Of a stretch of 38,838 bases of DNA, positions 7,847 through 17,139 are shown one piece after another (position 1 is the stretch's first letter; every line of letters begins with the position of its first letter). The notes under the pieces were generated by a model. The model saw only the letters and a list, made by a program, of their open reading frames with translations. It was not told where the DNA came from and did not search any database. Origin of the DNA: Phycisphaerales bacterium (lineage in GTDB: Bacteria > Planctomycetota > Phycisphaerae > Phycisphaerales > SM1A02); the NCBI GenBank assembly GCA_030748805.1, contig JASMLG010000007.1:1-38838 (forward strand). The letters are read 5' to 3'. Made by a program: the position numbers and the translations under genes.

Positions 7847-9019
7847 ATGAAAGAACTAGTAATCAACAGCACAGTCCAACATACATTGTTACTTTTTGTT
7901 CCTCTGGTTTTTGCATTTATCTTAAAGTTAACCAAAATACGCGTGTGGGCAATGCTTGGGGGTGTTATGAGTGGTATTTTGCTCGGGCCTGCGGTTCTAG
8001 GTGCAGTTGCGCCTGATTACTGGGAAGGAATTTTTCGGGGTGGGGTTTTGCAACACGACAAATTAACTCAATTGCAAAGGCAACAACAATCCGACTTACT
8101 AGCAGCAACAACCCTTGGTGCAGATGAAACTGTTTTGCTGCAACTAAAGGCAAATCATAATTATGAGCAGAATGAACTAAAAGAACAATGGGAACTGGCT
8201 CAATGGGATGATCAAAGAACCCTTCGCAATTATTCAATATTATTGATTGTAATTATCTTGTTAAGCGGTCGGATGAAAACAAAAACGAGGGGTACGGCTC
8301 CCCCACTAACAACTCTTTCTGTCGGGGTTTGGGCTGCGATAATTCCAAGTGGTTTAATTACATTGCTTGTTTACTGGTTTTTAAACGAACCTTTGATAAG
8401 TTCTCTTGCTTTAGGAGCATGCGTTGGTGCAGGTCCTTGGACACTAGCAAAGTGGGAAGAAGAAACAGCAAATCAGGCACAGCAAGATGGAGCACTTCTC
8501 ATGATTCGGTGTGGTAGAGTTGCTTGGATTGTTGCTAGCACCATTGCTATTTATTCAACTTGGCAAGTAGTTGGTGCAATGTCTCTCGTTTGGTTGTGCC
8601 CCTTAGTACTTCTACCCTTTATCTGGGTTGTTCCACCTATGAACTGGAAATGGCTGGAGGTGTTCGTTGACTGCGCAGCAATACCTAGCGTAATGGCTGC
8701 ATCTCTTGTCTTAATAAACCCGTTTGAGATTTCACAATTCTGGCCAATTGTATTTGTTCTTCTTTTATGCGCTGATGCAAGGTGGCTTGGTGGAATTATT
8801 GGCCTTGGCATTTTGGGGGGTAACGATAAGGGAAACTCCATGAAACTTGCGATTCCTTTGGTTGATGCTGGTGTTTCTCAGATGTGTATGGCTGCATTAC
8901 TTATCGGTGTTGGGTTATTAACACCATCTTTTGCTGTTGCTGCTTTAATCGGCGCATTGTTCCTTGAATACACTGTCACTACCAGAATGAAATTTGCTGA
9001 ATCAAAAGACAGTTTGTGA
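7847..9019 (+). CDS. Multi-pass membrane protein, distantly cation:proton antiporter-like
   Basis: 390 residues with about ten hydrophobic segments. The N-terminus (LRK-like amphipathic turn, then MLGGVMSGILLGPAVLG) resembles the second helix of CPA-type sodium or potassium/proton antiporters, and ALGACVGAG resembles the region of their fifth helix. I do not see the paired acidic residues (ND or DD) of working antiporters. Between the second and third hydrophobic segments, about residues 65-125, is a polar Gln/Glu/Lys-rich insert likely to be helical and outside the membrane. Function is not recognised; a diverged transporter or sensor of the antiporter fold is the best guess. Its ATG is only 19 bases from the folP start on the opposite strand, so the two promoters must overlap the neighbouring coding sequences. 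Confidence 0.7.
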   Translation: MKELVINSTVQHTLLLFVPLVFAFILKLTKIRVWAMLGGVMSGILLGPAVLGAVAPDYWEGIFRGGVLQHDKLTQLQRQQQSDLLAATTLGADETVLLQLKANHNYEQNELKEQWELAQWDDQRTLRNYSILLIVIILLSGRMKTKTRGTAPPLTTLSVGVWAAIIPSGLITLLVYWFLNEPLISSLALGACVGAGPWTLAKWEEETANQAQQDGALLMIRCGRVAWIVASTIAIYSTWQVVGAMSLVWLCPLVLLPFIWVVPPMNWKWLEVFVDCAAIPSVMAASLVLINPFEISQFWPIVFVLLLCADARWLGGIIGLGILGGNDKGNSMKLAIPLVDAGVSQMCMAALLIGVGLLTPSFAVAALIGALFLEYTVTTRMKFAESKDSL

Positions 9020-9072
9020 GTCAAACATAACCCTCCAATCAACCTGAAAAAATGACCTTGAAGCAGTTTTTT

Positions 9073-10908
9073 TTATTCCACTGTGACTGATTTGGCGAGG
9101 TTGCGTGGTTTATCGACGTCTTTGTTGCGAAGTACTGCGGCGTGGTAAGCGAGGAGTTGTAAAGGTATCACAGTGAGCAGCGGCTGCAGTGGTTCTGGAA
9201 CGTCTGGAACGTAAAAAACATCATCACAGTGTTTTTGAATATCTTTATCACCTTCAGTAGCAACTGCAATGATATGTCCACCACGCGATCTCACTTCTTC
9301 CATATTTCCAATAACTTTTTCGTACTGACTTCCCTTCGTTGCAACAACTACAACAGGCATTCCCTTGTCAATTAAAGCAATCGGCCCATGTTTCATTTCT
9401 GCAGCGGGCATTCCTTCTGCGTGAATGTAACTAATCTCTTTTAATTTAAGTGCACCCTCAAGAGCAACTGGGTAATTAGTTCCTCTACCTAGGAATAACC
9501 AGTTGTCTCGGTCAACCACTCCCTTTGTAACCTCAAGAATGTGGTTTGATTGAGAGAGAACAGTTGCAATATGTTCAGGAATCGATTCAAGAGAGTAAAG
9601 TAATTCGGACATTTCTTCTCTACCCAGGTGCCTTCGCCTTCCAACATAAGTTGCGAGCATAGTTAAAACAGCTACTTGTCCAATAAACGCTTTTGTTGAA
9701 GCAACTCCTATTTCAGGACCAACCCTTAAATAAACACCCGCGTCGGTGTCTCTTGAAATCGTAGAACCAACTACATTTACTGCACCTAAAGTAAGTGCAC
9801 CTCTTTTCTTCGCTTCTTGTACTGCAGCTAGAGTGTCAGCAGTTTCTCCGCTTTGACTTACCGCAATTGCAACGCTATTTTCTTCAACAATTGGGTTCCT
9901 GTATCTAAACTCGCTTGCAAATTCTACTTCAGCAGGAATACCAGCAAGTTTTTCAAACAAATATTCTCCGATCATAGCAGCGTGAAGAGCGGTGCCTTGT
10001 CCTAAAAACAAAACTCTCTTTACTTTGGAAAGTTCTGCCTCAAAATCAGCTACCCCACCAAGAACTATCTGGCCTGCTCCAGCATCTACCCTGCCTTGTA
10101 TACAAGTTCGAAGTATGTCTGGCTGCTCATGAATTTCCTTGAGCATAAAGTGTTCAAAATCGCCAAGTTCAATTTGCTCAAGAGTGTATTCAAGTTCTTT
10201 GATTTCAGGTGTAAGTTCAACGTTATCAACTGTTGTTGTTCTAAATGAATCTCTAGTAAGCCGCGCAACTGTTTCATTATCAAGAAGAAATGCCTGTGTA
10301 GTGTGAGCAACAATCGCACTCGAATCTGAAGCAACAACATACTCGTCTTTACCAACCCCAACTATTAAAGGAGAACCCTTCCTTGCTACAACCATCACTT
10401 CTGGTTCTTTTTTGCACATTACTGCAATTGCATAAGCACCAGTAATTTCTCGAAGTGCCGATTGAACCGCTTTTTCTAAGTCGCCATCATACAACTCGCC
10501 TATTAGATGAGTCAGAACTTCCGTATCTGTATCGCTTGTAAAGGTGTGACCTTTATCTTTTAAGTATTGTTTTATCGAAGTGTAGTTTTCAATTATGCCA
10601 TTGTGCACCAATTGAATACCATGACCAAGTTTTTCATCATCCGACTGAGGGTGAGCATTTCTCTCGGACGGTTCACCATGTGTGGCCCATCTGGTGTGTG
10701 CCATTCCAAGAGTGCCATCGAAGTTATTGTCGTTCTCGACCATCTCCTCAAGACAGGCGACCCTGCCAATTGTTCTTGCAACATGAAGGTCGCCGTTCAT
10801 AATCGCCAAGCCAGCCGAGTCATAGCCACGATACTCCAGACGCTTGAGTCCTTCAAGTAACAATTCCTTGGCTGGTTTTGATCCAATATAAGCGACTATT
10901 CCACACAT
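9073..10908 (-). CDS. glmS: glutamine--fructose-6-phosphate aminotransferase (isomerising)
   Basis: 611 residues, the normal length. It makes glucosamine-6-phosphate, the entry step to UDP-GlcNAc and hence peptidoglycan and lipopolysaccharide. The start at 10908 puts Cys at position 2 (MCGIVAYIG), the nucleophile exposed after Met removal. The N-terminal glutaminase domain has the expected HTRWATHGEPSERNAHPQ-type segment; two SIS sugar-isomerase domains follow (SQSGETADTLAA, STKAFIGQ), and the C-terminus ends DKPRNLAKSVTVE. A longer frame upstream would bury the catalytic Cys and is rejected. A TATTCT hexamer lies nine bases before the ATG. The 94 bases to the divergent rarA start are too few for a glmS ribozyme and I see none of its features. 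Confidence 0.98.
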   Translation of the reverse strand: MCGIVAYIGSKPAKELLLEGLKRLEYRGYDSAGLAIMNGDLHVARTIGRVACLEEMVENDNNFDGTLGMAHTRWATHGEPSERNAHPQSDDEKLGHGIQLVHNGIIENYTSIKQYLKDKGHTFTSDTDTEVLTHLIGELYDGDLEKAVQSALREITGAYAIAVMCKKEPEVMVVARKGSPLIVGVGKDEYVVASDSSAIVAHTTQAFLLDNETVARLTRDSFRTTTVDNVELTPEIKELEYTLEQIELGDFEHFMLKEIHEQPDILRTCIQGRVDAGAGQIVLGGVADFEAELSKVKRVLFLGQGTALHAAMIGEYLFEKLAGIPAEVEFASEFRYRNPIVEENSVAIAVSQSGETADTLAAVQEAKKRGALTLGAVNVVGSTISRDTDAGVYLRVGPEIGVASTKAFIGQVAVLTMLATYVGRRRHLGREEMSELLYSLESIPEHIATVLSQSNHILEVTKGVVDRDNWLFLGRGTNYPVALEGALKLKEISYIHAEGMPAAEMKHGPIALIDKGMPVVVVATKGSQYEKVIGNMEEVRSRGGHIIAVATEGDKDIQKHCDDVFYVPDVPEPLQPLLTVIPLQLLAYHAAVLRNKDVDKPRNLAKSVTVE

Positions 10909-10984
10909 AATGTTGGAAGAATACACCACATCCACGAAGATGGCACCTAAAAATGGAATCTTAACTCGTTATCGGAGCCACACA

Positions 10985-11002
10985 TGCGTTTACAATCACT
11001 AT
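10985..11002 (+). promoter_or_regulatory. -10-like TACAAT directly before rarA
   Basis: TACAAT at 10991-10996 is followed by only six bases before the ATG at 11003. Transcription from it would begin at the start codon, giving a leaderless mRNA. No good -35 was found. No Shine-Dalgarno sequence is present at this start. Confidence 0.4.
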
Positions 11003-12157
11003 ATGCCGAACCTTTTTATGGATGAGGAGACAAATAGCCTTTTAAAAGTCAGACCCTTAGCGGATAGGTTTAGACCCAGCTGCATTGAAGGGGTCGTTGG
11101 GCAAACACATATTCTTGGTGAAAACGATTTACTAAGAAGAATGATTTGCAGTGACACTCTATGCTCAGCAATCTTTTGGGGTCCACCTGGAACTGGAAAG
11201 ACAACTCTTGCTTATGTGATTGCAAATGAAACTAAGTCGCATTTTGAATCGTTCAAAGCTGCAATGATTGGCGTTTCAGACATTAAAAGAATTATTATTA
11301 AAGCACAGAAAAGAATAGTTTCAAACAACGAAAGGACTATTTTATTTCTTGATGAGATTCACCGGTTTAGTCGCAGCCAACAAGATGTTCTTCTTGATGC
11401 AGTTGAAAATGGAACGTTAATTTTAATCGGCGCAACTACAGAAAATCCTGCATACACAGTAAACAATGCTCTGATTAGCAGATCGACTTTATTTCAACTT
11501 GTACAACTTGAAGAATTTGAAATTAAAAAACTATTACATCAAGCAATTTCCGAATCGAATGGTCTTGGAAACCTTAATCTAAACATCGACGAAGAAGCAA
11601 TTAATCATTGGGCAAAGCAATCTGATGGAGATGCCCGTAGGGCTCTAAACGCACTAGAGATTGCAGCCGGAAGTGCCAAAGATAACAAAATAACTCTTAT
11701 TGACGCTGAACAATCGATACAAAAAAAAGCCGTTAATTATGATCGTCAAGGTGACGGACACTACGACCATGCAAGCGCTCTAATTAAATCGGTCAGAATT
11801 GGAGACACAAACGGAGCGTTATATTGGCTTGCTTGTATGCTTGAAGCGGGAGAAGATCCTCGGTTCATCGCTAGAAGAATGTCTATTTTTGCAAGTGAAG
11901 ATATTGGTCTTGCAGATCCTAGGGCTATGGAGCAAGCAGCGGCAGCTTGGCTAATAGTTGAAAGAATAGGAATGCCAGAATGCCAACTTACTCTAAGCCA
12001 ACTTGTTATCTACTTGTCAAAAGCACCAAAAACGAAAGCTGTCTGTAATGCAATTATGCAAGCAAGGGATGACGTTAATAATCAAAGAGTGGTGGCTGCT
12101 CCTTCTGACCATGATACAAACCAACTTCCTAAAATTTCAGCAATCTACTACAAATGA
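11003..12157 (+). CDS. rarA: replication-associated recombination protein A (AAA+ ATPase, MgsA/RarA family)
   Basis: 384 residues. It is a clamp-loader-like ATPase that acts at stalled replication forks. Visible motifs are the N-terminal PLADRFRP, Walker A GPPGTGKT (about 60-67), Walker B with LFLDEIHRFSRSQQD (about 114-128), sensor 1 GATTENP and the arginine-finger SRS. The C-terminal half carries GDARRALNALE, and IARRMSIFASEDIGLADPRA followed by the tetramerisation domain. The frame is open from 10910, but that overlaps the glmS start region and the extra 31 residues do not resemble the family; the ATG at 11003 (or 11018) is preferred. The stop overlaps the next start as ATGA, so it is translationally coupled to the cyclo-ligase gene. 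Confidence 0.95.
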   Translation: MPNLFMDEETNSLLKVRPLADRFRPSCIEGVVGQTHILGENDLLRRMICSDTLCSAIFWGPPGTGKTTLAYVIANETKSHFESFKAAMIGVSDIKRIIIKAQKRIVSNNERTILFLDEIHRFSRSQQDVLLDAVENGTLILIGATTENPAYTVNNALISRSTLFQLVQLEEFEIKKLLHQAISESNGLGNLNLNIDEEAINHWAKQSDGDARRALNALEIAAGSAKDNKITLIDAEQSIQKKAVNYDRQGDGHYDHASALIKSVRIGDTNGALYWLACMLEAGEDPRFIARRMSIFASEDIGLADPRAMEQAAAAWLIVERIGMPECQLTLSQLVIYLSKAPKTKAVCNAIMQARDDVNNQRVVAAPSDHDTNQLPKISAIYYK

Positions 12158-12717
12158 CAAAAGCATCTTTACGAAAAATAATTCAGAAACAAATTGCTTC
12201 AATGTCAACTGAGCAAAAGAAAGAATCTAGCGAAGGTGTGTGTAAAAATCTTCGGTCGATTTCATCAATAGTTAATTCCAATTCGATACTCACTTTTCTT
12301 CCGCTTCATGATGAGGTGAACCTTAAACCAGTGATTTCAGGTTGGATTAATGAATCAAAGACCATAAGCATCCCAATTGTTTGCTGGGAGGATAAAACCA
12401 TGAGGTGTGGCTTAATTACATCTCTTGATGATGACAACCTTGTGGAGACAAGACATGGAATTGTGGAACCGCTTGCCAAACACACCGTTTCAAATGATTG
12501 TATTGAAACCATTTTGGTTCCAGGAGTTGGGTTTGATTCCTCTGGAGGTCGGCTTGGTCGCGGAGGGGGTTTTTATGACAGATTTCTGTCGGTTTCAAGG
12601 CCACCTGTAGTTATTGGGGTGTGCTTCGATGAGCAAATTGTAGATAAAGTCCCACGAGAAATGCACGATCAACTGATGACTGCAATTGTAACTCCAACAA
12701 ATGTATTAATTGGATAG
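12154..12717 (+). CDS. 5-formyltetrahydrofolate cyclo-ligase
   Basis: 187 residues, the usual size. The enzyme converts 5-formyl-THF to 5,10-methenyl-THF using ATP, recycling a storage or by-product folate. The family signature is clear near the C-terminus: LVPGVGFD followed by GGRLGRGGGFYDRFL. The N-terminal basic helix (KASLRKIIQKQIASMS) is also typical. It overlaps rarA by four bases (ATGA) and runs into the L,D-transpeptidase gene, forming a three-gene operon of unrelated functions. No abnormal features. Confidence 0.94.
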   Translation: MTKASLRKIIQKQIASMSTEQKKESSEGVCKNLRSISSIVNSNSILTFLPLHDEVNLKPVISGWINESKTISIPIVCWEDKTMRCGLITSLDDDNLVETRHGIVEPLAKHTVSNDCIETILVPGVGFDSSGGRLGRGGGFYDRFLSVSRPPVVIGVCFDEQIVDKVPREMHDQLMTAIVTPTNVLIG

Positions 12718-12751
12718 TCACAAGAATCCAAGAATCGTTACAATTCCAGAC

Positions 12752-13867
12752 ATGTCATTACCAAGCCAAGGCGGATTTTCATCAACTAGACGGGGAAGCA
12801 TGTATCGACGGCATAAGCGTCGCAAAAGCACATCATGGTTTATCGTAATCATTGCTGCAGCAGGAATCACGTGGCTACTGTGGCCTAACAACGAGACAGT
12901 AGGCAGTTCTGAAGAACGCCCTATAGTCATTACTTCAGTTCCTGAAGTAATTGCAACGCCTCCTCCTATTGTCAACGAGAAACCAAAGCCAGTTTTGCCA
13001 GTAAAACCAGTGATCAAAGAACCTGTTGAAATAACTAAAGTTGAAAAACCTGTTGAAATAATTCCGCCTGTAGTTACTACTCCTATTCCACTTGTGGCAA
13101 CTACTTCTACTAATCTTGATGAAGGGCTTGACTTACTTGATCGTGGACAGTTTGTTGAAGCCAGAGCCAGTTTATCTACCGCCCTGAGAAGCGGAACACT
13201 GTCAGACGTTGAATCCGCTCAGGCAAGAGGAGTTTTGACTGATATTTCTGACAAACTTGTTTTTTCACCAGAGATTAATTCCACAGACCCATTTTCTCTC
13301 GAATATATCATCAAAGGCGGAGATACATTAAGCGGGATTGTTCAAAAAATGGGTCTTCAGGTTAACTGGCGTTTTATTCAAAGGATTAACAACATAAAAC
13401 AAGCAACTTCAATACGCCCAGGACAATCTGTTAAGTTGGTTACTGGTCCTTTCAATGCTATTGTTAACAAAGATACTTACAGGATTGACCTTTACCTAGG
13501 AGACGGAAACGAGCAGGTCTTTGTCCGTTCATATCGAGTCGGTCTCGGAGAATTCAATTCAACCCCAGTTGGACTTTTCAGGGTGAGGGAAAATTCAAAA
13601 CTGATTAATCCTACGTGGCACAACCCAAGAACCCGCGAGTTTTTCTCAGCTGATAATCCTGATAATCCAATTGGAGAGAGGTGGATAGGTCTTCAGGGAA
13701 TTGAAGAGCAAACGAAAGATTTAAGCGGGCTGGGTATTCATGGAACAATCGAACCCAATTCAATCGGCACACAGTCCTCTATGGGCTGTATTCGAATGCT
13801 TGGGGGGGACGTAGCACAGGTCTACGAAATGCTCTCTGAGGGCGTTTCTACCGTAGAAATTAAATGA
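12752..13867 (+). CDS. LysM and YkuD domain L,D-transpeptidase
   Basis: About 371 residues. A basic cytoplasmic tail (RRHKRRK) leads into one membrane helix (WFIVIIAAAGITWLLW), then a Pro/Val/Lys-rich linker (about 55-115), a short helical stretch, a LysM domain (YIIKGGDTLSGIVQKMG, NNIKQATSIRPGQSVKL) and a C-terminal YkuD domain. The catalytic signature is intact: LGIHGT with His at about 330 and SSMGCIRM with Cys at about 346. It would crosslink or modify peptidoglycan in the periplasm, with LysM binding glycan. The frame also allows a TTG start at 12710 overlapping the cyclo-ligase gene; I prefer the ATG at 12752 but neither has a good ribosome-binding site. It is convergent with the porin genes, 22 bases apart. 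Confidence 0.93.
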   Translation: MSLPSQGGFSSTRRGSMYRRHKRRKSTSWFIVIIAAAGITWLLWPNNETVGSSEERPIVITSVPEVIATPPPIVNEKPKPVLPVKPVIKEPVEITKVEKPVEIIPPVVTTPIPLVATTSTNLDEGLDLLDRGQFVEARASLSTALRSGTLSDVESAQARGVLTDISDKLVFSPEINSTDPFSLEYIIKGGDTLSGIVQKMGLQVNWRFIQRINNIKQATSIRPGQSVKLVTGPFNAIVNKDTYRIDLYLGDGNEQVFVRSYRVGLGEFNSTPVGLFRVRENSKLINPTWHNPRTREFFSADNPDNPIGERWIGLQGIEEQTKDLSGLGIHGTIEPNSIGTQSSMGCIRMLGGDVAQVYEMLSEGVSTVEIK

Positions 13868-13889
13868 CCGCGGGTCAATTAATTGAGGT

Positions 13890-15320
13890 CTAGAACGCTA
13901 GTTGCAGTTGGGTTCTAAACACCCATTCTGCGTTCTGGTTTGGCGTGGAACGCCATCCAAGCATGAAGTTGTCCATCGCAGCACTAATCTCACCAAAACT
14001 CCACCCAAAGTCACTCGTAACTTTGAGTCCTTGCCCATCTAGGTACCAATTAACACCACCGGTGAGGATGTGAACATCATCTCCACCCATTGTGTTTTGC
14101 ATGATTCCACCACCCTCAAATCGCATAAATGCCTCTGTAGTGTCTGTCATGTAGGTGCTTGCCTGAATAACATATCCGACCCAGTCAGCGTTCCTAACAT
14201 GTGTCGCAACGTCTTTTTGGTTGTGTACTGTTCCTGACATAAAGAAAGTGGCTCCATCAAAATGCATGGATAAATCAGCTGTAACACCAACTTGATCTTG
14301 CTTTAGCTGACCAGCCCCAGTCCTTTCTCCATTTTGAGCATGAACAGCAAGCCCAACCATAGTTGCCATCTCGCTTCCTACCGGAGAAGTCATCATGTTG
14401 AATTGTGACCATTCTCCGTCAAGTAGGAACTCTGCTCTAGCGGTTGCAGACCAATCAGTGTCGACTCCGAGGGCTCCCCATGGAGGGGATGCTTGGAAGC
14501 CCCCAAGAGTAACTGAGCCATTCGAAGTTGCTAAAAAGAATCTCGTTGAATCGTCAGGTGTCCATATAAACTGAACACCTGCAGATCGGGCAAGCCCAAG
14601 CCGGTAGTCAATTAACGAACGATCGACCGCTAATTGGTACTTGTCAGACACCAATGACTCTCTAGTAAACGGCAACATAAACACGCCTAGTTTTGCAGAC
14701 CAACTCTCACTCATTTTAAATTTAACCCAAGCGTCCCATAGGCGAGCGCTTATAGCAATTGTTGTATTGTTTGCAATAGCGTTTGGATCAGACCATCCAA
14801 AACCCGGTTGTATCAAGAACGTAGTGTCTTTATCAAATATGTGACCGCTTAGTTCAAGTCGGGTGCGGGTGTTTTCCATTCCGCCGCGCCATCTATCCCA
14901 AGTGGCACCATTTCCAACTCTTAGATAGTTCACTATTAGTCGTTCTTGAATTAATCCACCAATATTGAGTTTAAATCGTCCATCACTACTTGCCAAAAAG
15001 AATCCATCTGACCACCCACCAAGTAATCCGTCACCAACCAATGAACTACGAGAGTCAGCATCTGAAAGAACATCCCTAACCAATAATCTAATTTGATTTG
15101 CACGTTCTTCTGTTAACCAGTTCTCTTCTAGTGTTCGAATTTCATCAAGGGTCTCCCGCATTTCATCTGTCTCTTCTTGAACAGAATCTAATCGTAGACG
15201 TAACTCGTCTATTTGTTTCTGAATACCACCATCTTGAGGATATACAAAGTCACAAACAAACAACACAGCAATTAAAACTGTTTTGGGTAAGTGTTGAATG
15301 TTTTTCCTTAGTGTATTCAT
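13890..15320 (-). CDS. outer-membrane porin (OprO/OprP-like), paralogue 1
   Basis: 476 residues. A signal peptide (KTVLIAVLFVCDFVYPQ) is followed by a coiled coil (about 30-65), a conserved module with NWLTEERANQIRLLV and DVLSDADSRSSL, and then an alternating beta-barrel pattern from about 110 to the end. The protein ends in Phe (TQLQLAF), the usual signal for outer-membrane insertion. The barrel resembles phosphate-selective porin O/P types found widely in Planctomycetes; the transported solute is unknown. The ATG at 15320 has an AAGGA ribosome-binding site. It starts nine bases after the stop of paralogue 2 and is therefore the second gene of a two-porin operon. Confidence 0.88.
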   Translation of the reverse strand: MNTLRKNIQHLPKTVLIAVLFVCDFVYPQDGGIQKQIDELRLRLDSVQEETDEMRETLDEIRTLEENWLTEERANQIRLLVRDVLSDADSRSSLVGDGLLGGWSDGFFLASSDGRFKLNIGGLIQERLIVNYLRVGNGATWDRWRGGMENTRTRLELSGHIFDKDTTFLIQPGFGWSDPNAIANNTTIAISARLWDAWVKFKMSESWSAKLGVFMLPFTRESLVSDKYQLAVDRSLIDYRLGLARSAGVQFIWTPDDSTRFFLATSNGSVTLGGFQASPPWGALGVDTDWSATARAEFLLDGEWSQFNMMTSPVGSEMATMVGLAVHAQNGERTGAGQLKQDQVGVTADLSMHFDGATFFMSGTVHNQKDVATHVRNADWVGYVIQASTYMTDTTEAFMRFEGGGIMQNTMGGDDVHILTGGVNWYLDGQGLKVTSDFGWSFGEISAAMDNFMLGWRSTPNQNAEWVFRTQLQLAF

Positions 15321-15329
15321 CCCATTTCC

Positions 15330-16805
15330 TTAAAACATCAACTGCAATTGCGTCCTTAGCACAACCTGATCTCTTCTACGTGAATCTGTAGCCCAGCCCG
15401 TCTGAGGAATAGTCATCCAACCGCTAACTTCACCAAAACTAATACCAATATCAGCGCTCAACTTAAGTTCTTGGCCATCTAAATATTTATTAAACCCAAC
15501 AGTAAATAATTGTAAATCATCGCCACCGAACTGCTCTCTATCTGGCCCTCCGGCTTCATATCTTGCATAAAGTTCAAGTTGGTTTGTGAGATAAGTACTC
15601 CCCTGAACAACATAGGCGAGCCAGTTAGCGTCCATACCTATTATCCCGCCATAATCAGTTACTCTTTCATAAATAACCGATGCAAACAGCGAAGCGCCAT
15701 CGAATTGCATTGTTAAATCACCAGTTACTCCCCAGAAAAGACCATCGGGAAAACCGCCAATTGGGTCTGGGGAATTTATTTCGGCATTTTGCCTGTGCCC
15801 AGCAACTCCAATTAGAACTCCTCTTTCGCTTCCTGGTGGACTAGTGAATTGCTGAAACTGTTCCCAGTTTCCGAGAAGCTTCCATTCATATCGCATTGTG
15901 CCTGAGTAAAGCGTATCCATTTCAGCCCATGCAAATGGAGGAACAATAAAATCGGACTGGAATGCGGTGAGTGACTGCCAAAGAGCTCCTGAGCCATTAG
16001 AAAGTGAAAACATAAATCGTTGGTTATCGTTTGCCCAATCGAATTCAATTCCAGCCGATCTACCAAGACCCATTCTGCCATCAACACTTGATCGTTCAAT
16101 TGCAAGTTGATATTGCGCCTTTACTAATGACTCTCTGCTAAATGGCAAGTTGAACTGACCAAGTTTGATTCCAAACTCATTTGTTAAGCGAAATTTCACC
16201 CACGCATCCCACAAACGAAATGTAAATGTTTGGTCATCAGTAGTGGCTCTCGGGTCACCTCTTGGGTCTGAGCGCCCCCATCCCGTCTTAATGAAAAAAT
16301 CAAGTCCTCGACCAAACGCTTGACCATCGAAGGTCAATTGCGTGCGAGTCATCTCAAAGCCCTGCCGCCATTCATCGTAACCAGTAACCCCTTGCGGCTG
16401 ATCTCCCAGCCAGCGTGCAAGAAATCTATTTTGAAATAGTCCCCCAACGTTTAACTTAAAGCGACCGTCAGCACTAGAAAGATAAAAACCATCAGACCAG
16501 CCCATCATTGCTGTACCGCCCTGCAAGTTAACTCGAGTATCACTGTCGGCTAGAAGTTCGCGAACAATTGAGTTGATAGCAGAGACCCGTTGAGTTGACA
16601 GCCATTCATTTGTTTGGTTACTTCGCGCTTCATCTAATTCAAGACGAACCGTCTCATTTGTTTTTTCTGCTTCATCTAAAAGGGAACGTAGTTCATCTAA
16701 TTGTGACTGAAAATCATCATTCCCACCACAAACGACAACTGCGCTCGCATTTATGTATATAGAAGCAAGTGCCAGTGCAATCCATTGCTTGTGGCTTCGA
16801 TCCAT
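15330..16805 (-). CDS. outer-membrane porin (OprO/OprP-like), paralogue 2
   Basis: About 491 residues with the same plan as its neighbours: signal peptide (QWIALALASIYINASAVVV), coiled coil (QSQLDELRSLLDEAEKTNET), the conserved module (EWLSTQRVSAINSIV, ELLADSDTRVNL), then a beta barrel ending TQLQLMF. Local matches with paralogue 1 include GWSDGF, SADGRFKLNVGGL and the SRESLVKAQYQLAIERS region. The frame opens at 16820 (ATG), but the ATG at 16805 is preceded by AAAGG at a suitable distance and gives a better signal peptide. It is the first gene of the two-porin unit. The region upstream is taken up by a 72-bp tandem repeat, so its promoter must lie in or before that array. Confidence 0.87.
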   Translation of the reverse strand: MDRSHKQWIALALASIYINASAVVVCGGNDDFQSQLDELRSLLDEAEKTNETVRLELDEARSNQTNEWLSTQRVSAINSIVRELLADSDTRVNLQGGTAMMGWSDGFYLSSADGRFKLNVGGLFQNRFLARWLGDQPQGVTGYDEWRQGFEMTRTQLTFDGQAFGRGLDFFIKTGWGRSDPRGDPRATTDDQTFTFRLWDAWVKFRLTNEFGIKLGQFNLPFSRESLVKAQYQLAIERSSVDGRMGLGRSAGIEFDWANDNQRFMFSLSNGSGALWQSLTAFQSDFIVPPFAWAEMDTLYSGTMRYEWKLLGNWEQFQQFTSPPGSERGVLIGVAGHRQNAEINSPDPIGGFPDGLFWGVTGDLTMQFDGASLFASVIYERVTDYGGIIGMDANWLAYVVQGSTYLTNQLELYARYEAGGPDREQFGGDDLQLFTVGFNKYLDGQELKLSADIGISFGEVSGWMTIPQTGWATDSRRRDQVVLRTQLQLMF

Positions 16806-16870
16806 CCGTAGACCTTTCATCGGCAGAATAGCATAGCTGGGGCTTCCTTGTTGTGGGTGTACGCATACAA

Positions 16871-17139
16871 TTCCAACACAAAGCGTTGGAAATATGCATG
16901 TCCTCAGAAGGTGTGATGAATGTTTTTCAGGAGGGCTTTGGATTCAAAAACAAAGCGTTGGAAATATGCATGTCTACAGAAGGTATGATGAATGTTCTTC
17001 AGTAGGGCTTTGAATTCCAACACAAAGCGTTGGAAAGATGCATGTCCCCTTTGTCATACTAGCAATGGTGACGCTGTTGATTTGAACAGTTTGACCGATG
17101 GGGTAGATAGGCATGTCCCCTTTGTCAGATTAGCAATGG
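16871..17139. repeat. 72-bp tandem repeat array, about 3.7 decaying copies
   Basis: The marker CAAAGCGTTGG begins at 16879, 16951 and 17023, exactly 72 bases apart. Each full unit has the hairpin TTCCAACacaaagcGTTGGAA (the middle copy has lost the left arm) followed by ATGCATGTC and, in the first two, GATGAATGTT and GGGCTTTG. The last two units carry GCATGTCCCCTTTGTCA (17040 and 17111, 71 apart) and AGCAATGG. A GGGACAGTCAC near-palindrome ends the array (17138-17148). The remainder of the gap 16806-17256 holds only the porin terminator; I see no gene. Confidence 0.9.

Noticed and set aside
10909..11002. glmS ribozyme upstream of glmS
   Set aside because: Only 94 bases separate the divergent glmS and rarA starts, a -10-like hexamer sits nine bases before the ATG, and no ribozyme core is visible.
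13868..13889. Terminator between the L,D-transpeptidase and porin 1
   Set aside because: GACC-gcg-GGTC and TCAATTAATTGA are too short, and no T-run follows; not supported.
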